Source: Gilliamella sp. wkB178 (GTDB taxonomy: Bacteria > Pseudomonadota > Gammaproteobacteria > Enterobacterales > Orbaceae). From it: a stretch of DNA of 64,000 bases. The notes beneath the pieces are model-generated. The model saw only the letters and a program-made list of their open reading frames with translations. It searched no databases and was not told the origin of the DNA. Both the position numbers and the translations under genes were made by a program. Every line of letters begins with the position of its first letter. The first letter of the stretch is position 1. The DNA lies in contig NZ_LZGK01000011.1 of the NCBI RefSeq assembly GCF_001690705.1, positions 124,001 to 188,000 on the forward strand. The letters are read 5' to 3'. This document shows positions 29,336 to 38,870 of this stretch, one piece after another.

Positions 29336-29941
29336 TTACAAAACCGATTTTAATGCTTCACGAATGAGCGTTTCACTATCCATCTCAGGTTTAATCACTT
29401 TACTAATGATACGGCTAGCTTCTTGCGGTTTATAACCTAAAGCAATTAATGCTGCCACAGCCTCACTTTCAATCTGATTGGATGATTTTTTAACATTGCC
29501 AGTTATCACAATATTAGTGCTGGTTAATTCTTCACCAAAACGTTTAACGCGATCTTTCATTTCCACAATTAAGCGTTCGGCCGTTTTAGTACCTACACCA
29601 GGCAACTTAACCAAGGTTTTGATTTCGCCCTGTTCTACTGCATTAATAAACTGTTGTGCTGACATTCCCGACAAGATAGCTAGTGCCAATTTAGGACCAA
29701 CACCATTAACTTTAATCAGCTCACGGAATAATTCGCGCTCTTGCTCATGATTAAAACCATAAAGGATTTGGGCATCTTCACGTACCACAAAATGAGTTAA
29801 TACAATTACTTCTTGACCATTGTCGGGTAATTCGTACACACAGGTCATCGGCATAAACACTTCATAACCAACACCACCAACTTCAATCAATACCTTTGGC
29901 GGTTGTTTTTCAATAATGGTTCCACGTAAACGACCTATCAC
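29336..29941 (-). CDS. ruvA: Holliday junction-binding protein RuvA
   Basis: A 201-aa junction-specific DNA-binding protein. N-terminal OB fold starting [12 protein letters not shown], two helix-hairpin-helix motifs ([13 protein letters not shown] near 77, [16 protein letters not shown] near 107), an acidic-pin region between, and a C-terminal RuvB-binding three-helix domain ([21 protein letters not shown]). It tetramerises on junctions and docks RuvB. ruvC is not adjacent. A perfect LexA box lies about 170 bp upstream. Confidence 0.96.
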   Translation of the reverse strand: MIGRLRGTIIEKQPPKVLIEVGGVGYEVFMPMTCVYELPDNGQEVIVLTHFVVREDAQILYGFNHEQERELFRELIKVNGVGPKLALAILSGMSAQQFINAVEQGEIKTLVKLPGVGTKTAERLIVEMKDRVKRFGEELTSTNIVITGNVKKSSNQIESEAVAALIALGYKPQEASRIISKVIKPEMDSETLIREALKSVL

Positions 29942-30110
29942 AATTCATCCTTAATTCATTGGTGCTATGTCAAAATACAATTATCTTGACCAACAATTAT
30001 TCAATATCAATAACTAAACATAATTAGCTAATATGCAGTTATTAATGAAGGTATATCAAGATTATAATTTGTAGTAGTTTACCTGATAGCTAAAAAATAA
30101 TAAAGAAAAA

Positions 30111-30126
30111 CTGTATAAATAGACAG
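30111..30126 (-). promoter_or_regulatory. LexA box upstream of ruvAB
   Basis: CTGTATAAATAGACAG fits CTGT-N8-ACAG exactly. It lies 170 bp upstream of the ruvA start and 66 bp downstream of the ybaB stop, next to the ybaB terminator. The most likely target is the ruvAB operon, which is SOS-controlled in E. coli. Confidence 0.75.
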
Positions 30127-30144
30127 GCAATAATAAATAAGGAT

Positions 30145-30167
30145 TTTTGCCGAATGAATCGGCAAAA
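30145..30167 (-). terminator. Terminator after ybaB
   Basis: A 9-bp stem TTTTGCCGA/TCGGCAAAA with a 5-nt loop and T-rich flank on the minus strand. It separates dnaX-ybaB from ruvAB. Confidence 0.8.
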
Positions 30168-30191
30168 TTTAGGATAGCTAAGAGAATTAAA

Positions 30192-30530
30192 TTAAAAAGG
30201 CATTTTAAAACCAGGTGGTAATTGCATACCGCCAGTTACTTGTGCCATTCTTTCTTTTTGCGCTTCTTCTAAACGACGAGTTGCATCATTGAATGCAGCA
30301 GCAATCAGATCTTCCAACATTTCTTTATCATCATCAGTGACTAAAGAGGGATCAATCTCAACACGTTTACAACTGTGCGCACCATTAACTGTTACTTTAA
30401 CCAAACCAGCACCTGACTCACCAGTTACTTCTAATTTAGCGATCTCTTCCTGAGCTTGTTGCATTTTTGCTTGCATTTGTTGAGCTTGTTTCATTAAATT
30501 GCCCAAACCGCCTTTTCCACCTGTAAACAT
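30192..30530 (-). CDS. ybaB: Nucleoid-associated protein YbaB/EbfC
   Basis: A 112-aa DNA-binding protein of the YbaB/EbfC family. It has the [20 protein letters not shown] start, a coiled amphipathic helix (residues 9-33), the [17 protein letters not shown] strand pair, and a C-terminal helix followed by PPGFKMPF. It lies 33 bp downstream of dnaX as in most gammaproteobacteria; the usual next gene, recR, is absent here. Confidence 0.93.
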   Translation of the reverse strand: MFTGGKGGLGNLMKQAQQMQAKMQQAQEEIAKLEVTGESGAGLVKVTVNGAHSCKRVEIDPSLVTDDDKEMLEDLIAAAFNDATRRLEEAQKERMAQVTGGMQLPPGFKMPF

Positions 30531-30563
30531 AATTATTCCTCGTTAATAATATTTAGCTCGCCA

Positions 30564-32669
30564 TTATACAGGACGAATACTGGCTTCATCAATCTTAGCG
30601 TCAAAAGATTGACAAATCATGGCGACTTTAGGATCTTCGTAAATAATTTGCTTAGCCTGTTCCAGCTTCTGTTGGTATAGCTCTTCACGCATTTCTAATG
30701 GCGTTTTAATGGTTTGATCATCATCAATAATAATTTGCAGTTTCAGAGTTTGCTGCCGATGTTTGGCTAAGGCATTTGCTAATTTATTGTAATTAGCCGA
30801 TGAGTTTATTAAGTGCTTTAGCGGCGATCGCATATGTAGCACTATGTTTTCAGCATCAACTTGTTCAATAAAAGAATTAATGGCAATTTGTTTAATTAAT
30901 GGTGCTAAATCAAGTTGTTCAATCTCAGCACACCACGGATCTTTTGCCGCCATTTCGGTTATTAATTTTTGGGTCATTTCCGGCGTTTTATCACCATTTA
31001 GTGATTCTCGAAAAGTCTTAGTATCAATGATTAGTTCATCTTTTTTAACCTCAACCAAACCCAAAGATTGCCATTGATAATTTTCGGCAGTTATTTCTTC
31101 CTCTTCATCATCATTAGTTACTTCAGCAACATTATTAACCACATCCGATTTATCGGTTTTAGGGGTTAACTTGGCACTCACTGTTGGGATTTTCGGTTGA
31201 CTATTGGCAACCACTTCAGACTTTTTTGCGTTGTGTTCCCCTTGTAGCAACTGCATGCGCATTTCTAATATATTTTTGGTCAACGATGGTGCATTATCAG
31301 GAACTTGCAAAGTCGGTTCAGCCGCAATTGAATCAGTAGTCATCATCGGGGGCTCGGATTGCTGTGACTTATCACCTGCTGGGATTAACTCTGGACTAGC
31401 ATTAACCTCGGTAGCCAGGTTACTTATTAAAGCTGAATTTGGTTCAGTAGACTTTACCTGCGGGGCAGTAGTGGTTTTAGCACTAGTTGAAGCATTACTT
31501 ACTGTTGACTGTGGAGTTACTCCTGGTTCCTGTGGTAATGGAGACTTTATTTTGGGTGCTGGTGGTGGAGTAACCGAATCAACGTTCTTGGGCATAAACG
31601 CTAAGGCGCGTAAAAAACTCATCTCCACTCCGATTTTTTTGTCCGGCGCAAAGGCTAATTCTTTACGACCCATTAACAGAATCTGATAAAATAACTGTAC
31701 ATCATTTGGCGCCATATACTGGGCTAAAAAGCGGATGCGTTCTTCATTATCGCTATAATCACCTAACGCAGTAGGCACAACTTGCAATAAAGCGATTTGG
31801 TGCAATAAAGCAATAGTCTGAGCAAGTAAATTATCCCAATCGGCACCTTGTTTAGCTGCCTGCTCAATTTGTTGCATAAGTCCATTGCCATTGCCTTGAT
31901 GAAGCGCTTCAACCAAAGAAAACGGAATAGCACTATCCAAGGTACCTAACATGACCGCAACCGAGGCGGTGTCGACTTTACCATTGCCCAAAGCAATTGC
32001 TTGGTCGGTAAGGCTTAATGCATCACGCATACTGCCATTAGCTGCTTTAGCCAATAATTGAATGGCTTTGGCTTCGCTATCGACTTTTTCAACTTGTAAA
32101 ATATTAGTCAACTGCTGACTAATCAGTGACGAGTCCAATACATTTAAATGCAAATGCAAACAACGTGATAATATTGTGATCGGTAATTTTTGTGGATCAG
32201 TCGTGGCTAATAGAAATTTAACATGTTCTGGTGGCTCTTCTAATGTTTTTAGCAAGGCATTGAAACTGCTCCGTGACAACATATGCACTTCGTCAATAAG
32301 GTAAACCTTAAACCGCCCTTTGGTAGGCAAGTATTGAATGTTGTCGAGGATTTCCCTAGTGTCTTCAACTTTAGTCCGTGACGCGGCATCAATTTCGAGC
32401 AAATCAACAAACCGGCCTAGCTCAATGTCACGACAATTATCACACACTCCACAAGGTGTAGCTGTAATACCACTTTCGCAATTAAGCCCCTTTGCCAATA
32501 AACGGGCGATTGAAGTTTTACCGACACCACGAGTACCAGAAAATAAATAAGCATGATGAACTCGCCCAAGTGAAAGTGCATTGGATAAGATTTTTAGGAC
32601 ATGCTCTTGCCCAACAACTTCAGAAAATGATTTTGGTCGCCATTTGCGCGCCAGAACTTGATAACTCAT
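30564..32669 (-). CDS. dnaX: DNA polymerase III subunits tau/gamma
   Basis: Tau is 701 aa from the start at 32669 (MSYQVLARKWRPKSF, the canonical N-terminus; ATG at 32678 adds three residues). Clamp-loader AAA+ domain: Walker A SGTRGVGKTSIAR, a zinc module with four cysteines (CESGITATPCGVCDNC), DEVH box IDEVHMLS and sensor LLATTDPQKLP. The proline/threonine-rich linker (about 365-480) leads to the tau-specific C-terminal domain that binds polymerase and DnaB. At codon 482-483 the slippery heptamer A AAA AAG with flanking stimulators predicts a 484-aa gamma ending in Val at a TGA (31216-31218). Confidence 0.95.
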   Translation of the reverse strand: MSYQVLARKWRPKSFSEVVGQEHVLKILSNALSLGRVHHAYLFSGTRGVGKTSIARLLAKGLNCESGITATPCGVCDNCRDIELGRFVDLLEIDAASRTKVEDTREILDNIQYLPTKGRFKVYLIDEVHMLSRSSFNALLKTLEEPPEHVKFLLATTDPQKLPITILSRCLHLHLNVLDSSLISQQLTNILQVEKVDSEAKAIQLLAKAANGSMRDALSLTDQAIALGNGKVDTASVAVMLGTLDSAIPFSLVEALHQGNGNGLMQQIEQAAKQGADWDNLLAQTIALLHQIALLQVVPTALGDYSDNEERIRFLAQYMAPNDVQLFYQILLMGRKELAFAPDKKIGVEMSFLRALAFMPKNVDSVTPPPAPKIKSPLPQEPGVTPQSTVSNASTSAKTTTAPQVKSTEPNSALISNLATEVNASPELIPAGDKSQQSEPPMMTTDSIAAEPTLQVPDNAPSLTKNILEMRMQLLQGEHNAKKSEVVANSQPKIPTVSAKLTPKTDKSDVVNNVAEVTNDDEEEEITAENYQWQSLGLVEVKKDELIIDTKTFRESLNGDKTPEMTQKLITEMAAKDPWCAEIEQLDLAPLIKQIAINSFIEQVDAENIVLHMRSPLKHLINSSANYNKLANALAKHRQQTLKLQIIIDDDQTIKTPLEMREELYQQKLEQAKQIIYEDPKVAMICQSFDAKIDEASIRPV
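31195..31243 (-). promoter_or_regulatory. dnaX programmed -1 frameshift cassette
   Basis: On the minus strand: an SD-like AGGGGA (31242-31237), a 9-nt spacer, the heptamer A AAA AAG (31227-31221), then, 8 nt further, a hairpin with stem GGTTG/CAACC (31212-31195). The -1 frame reads GTC TGA. All three elements of the E. coli dnaX signal are in the same order and nearly the same spacing. Confidence 0.88.
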
Positions 32670-32794
32670 AATCACCATTACATATTATTAATCAATTTGC
32701 TAATAATCATACCATAAACTGATTTAATAGTCTTTAAACCTCATTTGCGCTATGTAGCTATGTATATTAACTATCAACTAAGTAATTTAACTAA

Positions 32795-32836
32795 AAATAT
32801 ACGCAAACGTATACCTCTCAGGAAACATCTTGACAA
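32795..32836 (-). repeat. 42-bp intergenic repeat, copy 3
   Basis: Read on the minus strand it starts with the same invariant 20 bp and continues AGGTATACGTTTGCGTATAT. It lies in the 436-bp gap between the M20 amidohydrolase stop and the dnaX start, 279 bp downstream of the amidohydrolase gene and in its orientation. Confidence 0.83.
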
Positions 32837-32968
32837 AAAATAAATCAACTTGTGGTTATTTTATTAATTAACTAACATTGAGATTACAGGTTAAATAACA
32901 ATTGTTAGCAGACAATTTAATCGACAACTAAGCGGCTAAAAATATCTATACCGATATTAGATGATGGT

Positions 32969-32995
32969 AAAGAGGGTATTCAACAAACCCTCTTT
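32969..32995 (-). terminator. Hairpin after the M20 amidohydrolase gene
   Basis: A perfect 9-bp stem AAAGAGGGT/ACCCTCTTT with a 9-nt loop, 120 bp after the stop codon. The T-run is short, so the strength is uncertain. The remainder of the 32679-33114 gap holds repeat copy 3 and nothing else recognisable. Confidence 0.55.
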
Positions 32996-33114
32996 ACAAA
33001 TGATGAACCATAGTACAGATTTAGTCTCGATAAACATTACTGATTAAATTACACCAGACTAAATTAATATACTCATTACTTAACGTGACCAACTTACTTT
33101 ATAAAAAAGATAGG

Positions 33115-34293
33115 TTAGTTTTGGTTTAAATAAGCCCAAGCATATTGAGCATATAATTCGGCACCTAAGCTCATGCCATCTTCATCAACATTAAAACAGC
33201 CATGATGATGTGGCCATTGGGTGTCTTTATCCGGATTACCCGAACCAACTAATGCGAAGGCACCAGGAATGTTTTCTGTGTAGTAACTAAAGTCTTCGCC
33301 GCCAGTAGTTGGTGCTTCGAAATAAAGAGTATCTTCACCAAAGGATTCAACAATCACTTTTTGAGCTAATAATGCGCTTTCTTTATCATTTAGTACCGGT
33401 AAAGTACCATAAACATATTCAACTTCTGCTGTGGCACGGTACATTGAAGCGACTTGATTAGCATAACGGCGAATCGCGGCTTCGATTTTGTCGCGGACGG
33501 CAACATTAAAACAACGTACGGTTCCTTCAAGAACGGCGTTTTCGGCAATAACATTAAAACGAGTACCAACTTCCATACGACCAATAGTAACCACAGCTGG
33601 ATCAAGCGGTGCAATTTCGCGGGAGACGATCGCTTGTACATTCATTACAAAAGCAGAAGCTACCATTACCGCATCAACAGTATCATGCGGCATTGAGCCA
33701 TGACCACCCTTACCTTTAAAGCGTACAGTTAATAAGTCAGCAGAAGCAAAACTGGAACCAACCACACAAGAAACTTTACCAACTGGCATTAGTGACCAAA
33801 TATGCATACCAAAAGCACTATCAACACCTTCAAGCGCACCTTGCTTGATCATGCCTTTGGCGCCTTGCGCAATTTCTTCTGCCGGTTGGAACACTAATCT
33901 AACATTACCTTGTAATTGATCGCGAATGGCATATAACGCTTTAGCGGCAGTAAGTAACATTGAAGCATGGGTATCATGACCACAGGCATGCATTTTGCCA
34001 TCAATTGTAGATTTGTAATCAATATTTTTATTTAATTCTTGTACCGGTAGTGCGTCAATATCAGCACGTAACAATATTCTTTTACCTGGTTTACCGCCTT
34101 GAATTTCAGCAATAATACCTGTAGGTTCTGTTCGACGATAAGGAATCCCAATTTTATCGAGTTGTTCAGCAATTTTATCTGTGGTTCTAAACTCTTCCCA
34201 TGGTAATTCAGGGTGACGATGTAAGTCACGACGAAAAGTAACCATATCTGCAATATTCTGCTTAATTAGTGTTTTTATATTTTGATTTATCAT
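33115..34293 (-). CDS. M20 family amidohydrolase (hippurate/N-acyl-amino-acid hydrolase type)
   Basis: A 392-aa metal-dependent M20D hydrolase. Start FRRDLHRHPELPWEE, metal-binding MHACGHDTHASMLL (near 105), PAEEIAQGAKGM with the catalytic glutamate pair (near 139), GMHIWS, the dimerisation domain with GKGGHGSMPHDTVDAV, and a C-terminal EAPTTGGEDFSYY. Such enzymes cleave N-acyl or N-aroyl amino acids; the exact substrate is not known. The gene is followed by a hairpin and lies 39 bp after a permease gene, with which it probably forms an uptake-and-hydrolysis unit. Confidence 0.88.
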   Translation of the reverse strand: MINQNIKTLIKQNIADMVTFRRDLHRHPELPWEEFRTTDKIAEQLDKIGIPYRRTEPTGIIAEIQGGKPGKRILLRADIDALPVQELNKNIDYKSTIDGKMHACGHDTHASMLLTAAKALYAIRDQLQGNVRLVFQPAEEIAQGAKGMIKQGALEGVDSAFGMHIWSLMPVGKVSCVVGSSFASADLLTVRFKGKGGHGSMPHDTVDAVMVASAFVMNVQAIVSREIAPLDPAVVTIGRMEVGTRFNVIAENAVLEGTVRCFNVAVRDKIEAAIRRYANQVASMYRATAEVEYVYGTLPVLNDKESALLAQKVIVESFGEDTLYFEAPTTGGEDFSYYTENIPGAFALVGSGNPDKDTQWPHHHGCFNVDEDGMSLGAELYAQYAWAYLNQN

Positions 34294-34332
34294 TTTAATA
34301 CCTTTTATATTCTAATTGGTGCAATCATCCAT

Positions 34333-35583
34333 TTAATGAACAGCTGTTAACGGGCCGACAATCATATTAACCATTATCCCTGCGAGTACCACTGATACAA
34401 TAGTTACCGAGATGAATCCACCAATTAACATTGGTGGCAGCATGTGGCTAGTAAGTACCTCTTTTTCGGCCTGATCTTTGGTTAAATTATTAATGACTTC
34501 AGTAGTAATAATATAATCGGCTGGGAACCCATATAATGCTGTCAAGGCAATGGAAAATGCCATTTCTTTACTTACTTTTAGTGCTATCCCTACGATAACA
34601 GAAAAAATAAACATCCCCACTACCGCCGCTAAAATAAAGACGACTAATGGAATAATAAGTTCAACCACCATTTGTGGCGTTGCTTTGCTAAGGGTGTTAA
34701 AAACAAAGAGCATTAGTCCCATTACTGCAATACCAAAACCACCAGCTTTTTTTAATGGATGGCGTTCCAAAAAGCCAATCGATGAAGCAATTACCCCAAA
34801 TAACAAACACAAGACAAAGGGACTGATGCTGACAATTGGTTTTAACACTGTTGAACATAAATAGGCTAAAAATCCCATCGCAGCTATGCGTAAGAAGATG
34901 AAATAAGTTGAGTTATAACTTGCCGGGATTTTGGCAAATAATTGTGGCATTGGATTTTCATCAGACACTACTTCTTCTTTGCTTTTCATATTAGCCTTGT
35001 CATCCTCGACCGACGACCAAGTGCCAGCACGATATTTTTGTAATACTTTACGACCTTCACGTTTTAGCATAATTGAAGTTAGCGGATAACCAACAAACCC
35101 TTGCATTACATAGATAATAATTGCAAACACAGCCAAATTATCTAATCCTGCATCAGTTGCACCTTTAGCCATAATAATGGCCGAGACAATCCCCCCAACT
35201 AATGGCGGAATGGCGACGATCACCATATTGTAATCAAAGAATAAATAACCAATGACAATCGTTATCAAAATTATGCCTATAATCCCCATTAACGATATTA
35301 AAATTGTCTTCCATTGACGTAGTAACTCTTTAATTGATAACAAAGTCCCCATGTTAACAATCAATAAATACATAAACATCACTGCAACAACATCAGGAAT
35401 GCCAGCTCTGGCTACAATATCACTCGGGAAGAAAGTCCAATACCCTAAAAGAAACAACACTGCACACACAAACATGGATGGCACCCAAGCTTTAGTGCGC
35501 GTAGAAACCACATCGCCAAGATAGAGGATAATTAATAGAATAACTAATGCCAGCATTTGTGGCATGTCGGTCATTGGTGACAT
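34333..35583 (-). CDS. Multi-spanning membrane transporter, partner of the amidohydrolase
   Basis: A 416-aa hydrophobic protein with about 10-11 predicted helices, starting with LALVILLIILYLGDVVSTRT and including glycine-rich loops PPLVGGIVSAIIMAKGATDAG (near 125-145) and YGFPADYIITTEVINNLTKDQAEKE (near 355). A charged cytoplasmic loop (about 183-213) splits two halves, a usual secondary-transporter plan. The family is not named with confidence. Its position upstream of an M20 amidohydrolase suggests it moves the N-acyl substrate or product. That role is inferred. Confidence 0.65.
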   Translation of the reverse strand: MSPMTDMPQMLALVILLIILYLGDVVSTRTKAWVPSMFVCAVLFLLGYWTFFPSDIVARAGIPDVVAVMFMYLLIVNMGTLLSIKELLRQWKTILISLMGIIGIILITIVIGYLFFDYNMVIVAIPPLVGGIVSAIIMAKGATDAGLDNLAVFAIIIYVMQGFVGYPLTSIMLKREGRKVLQKYRAGTWSSVEDDKANMKSKEEVVSDENPMPQLFAKIPASYNSTYFIFLRIAAMGFLAYLCSTVLKPIVSISPFVLCLLFGVIASSIGFLERHPLKKAGGFGIAVMGLMLFVFNTLSKATPQMVVELIIPLVVFILAAVVGMFIFSVIVGIALKVSKEMAFSIALTALYGFPADYIITTEVINNLTKDQAEKEVLTSHMLPPMLIGGFISVTIVSVVLAGIMVNMIVGPLTAVH

Positions 35584-35678
35584 AAAAACTCCATTTTTAT
35601 AATTGTTAATTATTTGTTGGCTTAAAAAATTATACTATTTTGCTTATAAAAGCTAATATTTTAGCTAATTTTTTTTAA

Positions 35679-37508
35679 TTAACTATTTTTAATCATGAAA
35701 TCATTAATTTCATCCAAAAACAAGGTACCGTATTTTTCGAGTTTAATATTACCTACACCGGTAATATTGAGTAATTGTTTTTTATTTTCTGGCATGGTTT
35801 GCACCATTTCCATCAAGGTTGCATCACTGAAAATGATATAAGGAGGAACGTCTTGGACGTCCGCAATGTCTTTGCGTAATCGTTTGAGATTATTAAATAA
35901 AATACGTTCTTCATAGGATAATATGGTGGTCAAATTAATGGCTCTGGCATAGCGATTTAAGCGACTCTTTTTAACAATTTCTAACCGTGGTTTGGAAAGT
36001 GATAAAGAAATCTCACCTTTAAGCAATGGTCGAGCATTTGCTGTCAATTGTAGCGTGACATATGTTGAAACCACCTGATTGATATAACCTAAATGAATCA
36101 ACTGCCTAATTACACTATGCCAGTATTCTGTTGAATGTTGTTTACCTATACCATAAACAGATAATTTATCATGCCTATTTTCTTTAATTTTTGAACGAGA
36201 GGAACCCCGTAAAACATCGACAATATATTGCTCTCCAAAACGTTGTTCAACGCGGTAAATACACGATAAAACCTTTTGAGCGTCAAGCAACCCATTATAA
36301 TGTTCAGGTGGATACAGACAAACATCACAGTTATTACAAGGTTCGGTACGATTTTCACCGAAATAATTCAATAATACTATACGTCTACAAGTTAAACTTT
36401 TCGCAAATGATTCCATAGCATTAATTTTATGTAATTCAACATGTTTGTGTTTGCCTTCCACTTGTTCGTTAACTTTCTGAAGGTACCAATGCAGATCTTT
36501 ACTATTAAATAGCAATAAAGCTTCAGCTGGCAAACCATCACGACCAGCTCGTCCGGTTTCTTGATAATAAGATTCAATATTACGTGGACAGTCAGCATGC
36601 ACGACAAAACGAACATTTGGTTTATTGATGCCCATACCAAAAGCCACTGTTGCCACGATGATCTGAATATCATCTTTTAAAAATGCGTCTTGTGCGTGTT
36701 GGCGCTCTTCAACGGTTAATCCGGCATGATAAGCAATTACAGAAAAACCGCGTGCTGCTAATCGAGTCGTCATATCTTCAACCCTAGAACGGCTTGAACA
36801 ATACACTATACCACTATTGCCTTTTTGAGTTTCAATAAATGAAACTACTTGCTCAGTAAGATTAAATTTTTCTACAACTGTATAACGAATATTAGGACGA
36901 TCAAAACTACGTACCACTACTAAAGGATCAACTAATTTTAGTTGAGTAATGATATCGGCTTGTGTCATTTTATCCGCGGTGGCTGTCAAGGCCACAATTG
37001 GTACGTCCGGAAAACGTGTGGATAATTGCCCTAGTTGGCGATAATCTGGTCTAAAATCGTGCCCCCATTGCGAAATACAATGTGCCTCGTCAATAGCAAT
37101 TAATGAAGGAGGGGTTTGTTTAATTAATGCTGAAAATGAGGGTATAGTTAATCGTTCCGGTGAAATATATAACAGCTTGATGCTATGGTTTAAATATTGT
37201 TCAACAACATGTTGTTGTTCAGTTGATGACAAAGTAGCATTAAGATAAGCAGCAGCAATACCATTTATTGCTAATTGATCAACCTGATCTTTCATTAAAG
37301 AAATTAATGGCGATATTACTAAGGCAGTTTTGGGTAAAATCACCGCCGGAATTTGATAACATAAAGATTTACCACCCCCAGTAGGAATGATAGTTAATAT
37401 ATCCCGTCCATCAATGATGGCTTCTATAATTTCCTTTTGCTGATTTCGAAATAATTTATAACCAAAAACATTATGTAAAACTTCGTCAATTTGGTCTTTT
37501 ATTGACAT
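35679..37508 (-). CDS. recQ: ATP-dependent DNA helicase RecQ
   Basis: A 609-aa 3'-5' helicase (E. coli 609 aa). Helicase core: [13 protein letters not shown] Walker [72 protein letters not shown]. The RecQ C-terminal domain has four zinc cysteines ([12 protein letters not shown]... PCNNCDVC), a winged helix follows, and the HRDC domain lies near 530-600. It suppresses illegitimate recombination and feeds RecF repair. It is divergent from tRNA-Val. Confidence 0.96.
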   Translation of the reverse strand: MSIKDQIDEVLHNVFGYKLFRNQQKEIIEAIIDGRDILTIIPTGGGKSLCYQIPAVILPKTALVISPLISLMKDQVDQLAINGIAAAYLNATLSSTEQQHVVEQYLNHSIKLLYISPERLTIPSFSALIKQTPPSLIAIDEAHCISQWGHDFRPDYRQLGQLSTRFPDVPIVALTATADKMTQADIITQLKLVDPLVVVRSFDRPNIRYTVVEKFNLTEQVVSFIETQKGNSGIVYCSSRSRVEDMTTRLAARGFSVIAYHAGLTVEERQHAQDAFLKDDIQIIVATVAFGMGINKPNVRFVVHADCPRNIESYYQETGRAGRDGLPAEALLLFNSKDLHWYLQKVNEQVEGKHKHVELHKINAMESFAKSLTCRRIVLLNYFGENRTEPCNNCDVCLYPPEHYNGLLDAQKVLSCIYRVEQRFGEQYIVDVLRGSSRSKIKENRHDKLSVYGIGKQHSTEYWHSVIRQLIHLGYINQVVSTYVTLQLTANARPLLKGEISLSLSKPRLEIVKKSRLNRYARAINLTTILSYEERILFNNLKRLRKDIADVQDVPPYIIFSDATLMEMVQTMPENKKQLLNITGVGNIKLEKYGTLFLDEINDFMIKNS

Positions 37509-37682
37509 ATTTACCTAAATACACGAATGTAAAATAATGTAAAGAGTATAGCTAAATTAGTTCCAACAAACCACCGAGAATTTACATTTATTTACAATTG
37601 GATTAACCATCTAAAATAATGCTTATTTTATAATCGATTTGATTCGATAGATTAAAAAACAGGCTGTTTTTGAATTTTTTAC

Positions 37683-37711
37683 TTGATAGAAAGCCATTTG
37701 ACAGCTAATAT
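37683..37711 (+). promoter_or_regulatory. Probable promoter of tRNA-Val
   Basis: -35 TTGATA (37683-37688), a 17-nt spacer, -10 TAATAT (37706-37711), placing the start of transcription about 10 nt before the mature tRNA 5' end. Confidence 0.4.
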
Positions 37712-37728
37712 TTGCGTACTTCAAATAT

Positions 37729-37805
37729 ACGCCCGTAGCTCAGTTGGTTAGAGCATCACCTTGACATGGTGGGGGTCAGTGGTTCGAGTCCACCCGGGCG
37801 TACCA
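37729..37805 (+). tRNA. tRNA-Val (GAC)
   Basis: A 77-nt cloverleaf with acceptor arms ACGCCCG/CGGGCGT, D-arm AGCTCAGTTGGTTAGAGC, anticodon loop TTGACAT giving anticodon GAC (valine), T-arm GGTTCGAGTCC and an encoded CCA. It differs from the enteric valV/valW type mainly in the acceptor stem. Prophage-like remnants start shortly after its 3' end. Confidence 0.95.
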
Positions 37806-37866
37806 ATCTTAAAAATTACCAAATAAGCCCTTAAAACATTAACCTTTAATTAAAATTTTTGCCTAT

Positions 37867-37899
37867 GGGGTAAAATCGGGGTAAAACAGTGGTAAAACC
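37867..37899. repeat. Three tandem 11-bp direct repeats next to tRNA-Val
   Basis: GGGGTAAAATC, GGGGTAAAACA and GTGGTAAAACC follow each other without gaps, 62 bp after the tRNA-Val 3' end. Direct repeats of this kind near a tRNA 3' end resemble arm-type integrase sites of integrated elements. That interpretation is inferred. Confidence 0.55.
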
Positions 37900-38007
37900 A
37901 ACATCATTTTTTGCGATTTTATTGCGACCTACTTCCCAACTTTTCACTTCAATTCTCACCTCAAAAAATATTATTTTATGATGAATAAAAAACTAATTTT
38001 TAATAAC

Positions 38008-38234
38008 ATGATCACAATAAACTACACAAAAACAATTTACATACCAACCGACCCCGATAACGATTCAATTTACGATTGTAAAGATGATTCGTACTTAATT
38101 TTTCCGTCATTAGATATAAATCACGAGTAGTGGTGTTTTTATCAGAATGTTAAATTAGAAAAAGCGGCATTTTTGAATCGTATCAATCTGCTGTTGAGTA
38201 TGTGAAGTTGAAAATTGATAGTTTTTATTATTAA
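38008..38234 (+). pseudogene. Decayed copy of the 75-aa prophage gene at 48968
   Basis: It starts ATGATCACAATAAACTAC like the intact gene and preserves SIYDCKDDS and FPSLDIN, but has an in-frame TAG where the intact copy encodes W/R-E-W, and a later frameshift before ESYQ(S)AVEYVKLKI. The upstream region (37923-37952) is also similar to that of the intact gene. It therefore derives from a related prophage. Confidence 0.8.
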
Positions 38235-38282
38235 TTTATAAGATATGTTAAACTAATATTATGAATTAATTGGATTGGTTTT

Positions 38283-38870
38283 ATGAAATACGTACATATA
38301 ATTAAGTTCTTATTAACGCATGATTTAACTCAATTAAAAGAGTGTTGGCGAGCTGAATTTACTAGACGCAAAACGGTATCTATTTACCGTGTTTTAATAT
38401 CACATATCCGAATAAAATCAACACATAAAAAATACTTATTTTGGTGGCGTTTAGCTCATGAAATGTATATGTATGGAAATAAAAAACAAAAAGAAACTGC
38501 TTGGAATATTCAAAAAAAATTAGTATATAAATTTAAAATCGACATTCATCTTGGTGCAAAAATAGGTAAAAATTTATCATTTCCCCATCCTTACTCAATA
38601 ACAGTTGCAGAAAATGTAACAATTGGAGAAAATTTAATTATCCATCAGAATGTTACAATAGGTTGTAGTCATGAACCGATGCATATAATTATCGGAGATA
38701 ATGTTTATATTGGTACAAACTCCGTTATATTAGGTGGTGAAATAGCAATTGGTGACAATGTAAAAATTGGGGCGCTATCATTTATTAACACCGATATTCC
38801 AGATAATTGCACTGTCTATACACAAAAAACAAATACAATTATTTTAAATGGGTTACGACATGGGATTTAG
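38283..38870 (+). CDS. Hexapeptide-repeat acetyltransferase (serine acetyltransferase-like)
   Basis: A 195-aa left-handed beta-helix enzyme. An N-terminal helical region (residues 1-75) is followed by hexapeptide repeats from about 80: IHLGAKIGKNLSFPHPYSIT, VTIGENLIIHQNVTIG, IIGDNVYIGTNSVILGG, IAIGDNVKIGALSFI. The layout and HPYSIT/VTIGCSH segments resemble serine O-acetyltransferase-like sugar or envelope acetyltransferases. It is intact amid broken phage genes and overlaps the next acetyltransferase by 23 bp, so the two are co-translated. A role in modifying a surface glycan is an inference. Confidence 0.7.
   Translation: MKYVHIIKFLLTHDLTQLKECWRAEFTRRKTVSIYRVLISHIRIKSTHKKYLFWWRLAHEMYMYGNKKQKETAWNIQKKLVYKFKIDIHLGAKIGKNLSFPHPYSITVAENVTIGENLIIHQNVTIGCSHEPMHIIIGDNVYIGTNSVILGGEIAIGDNVKIGALSFINTDIPDNCTVYTQKTNTIILNGLRHGI

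Noticed and set aside
30844-31686. Plus-strand open frames across dnaX
   Set aside because: They are antisense to a well-supported core gene and show no family features.
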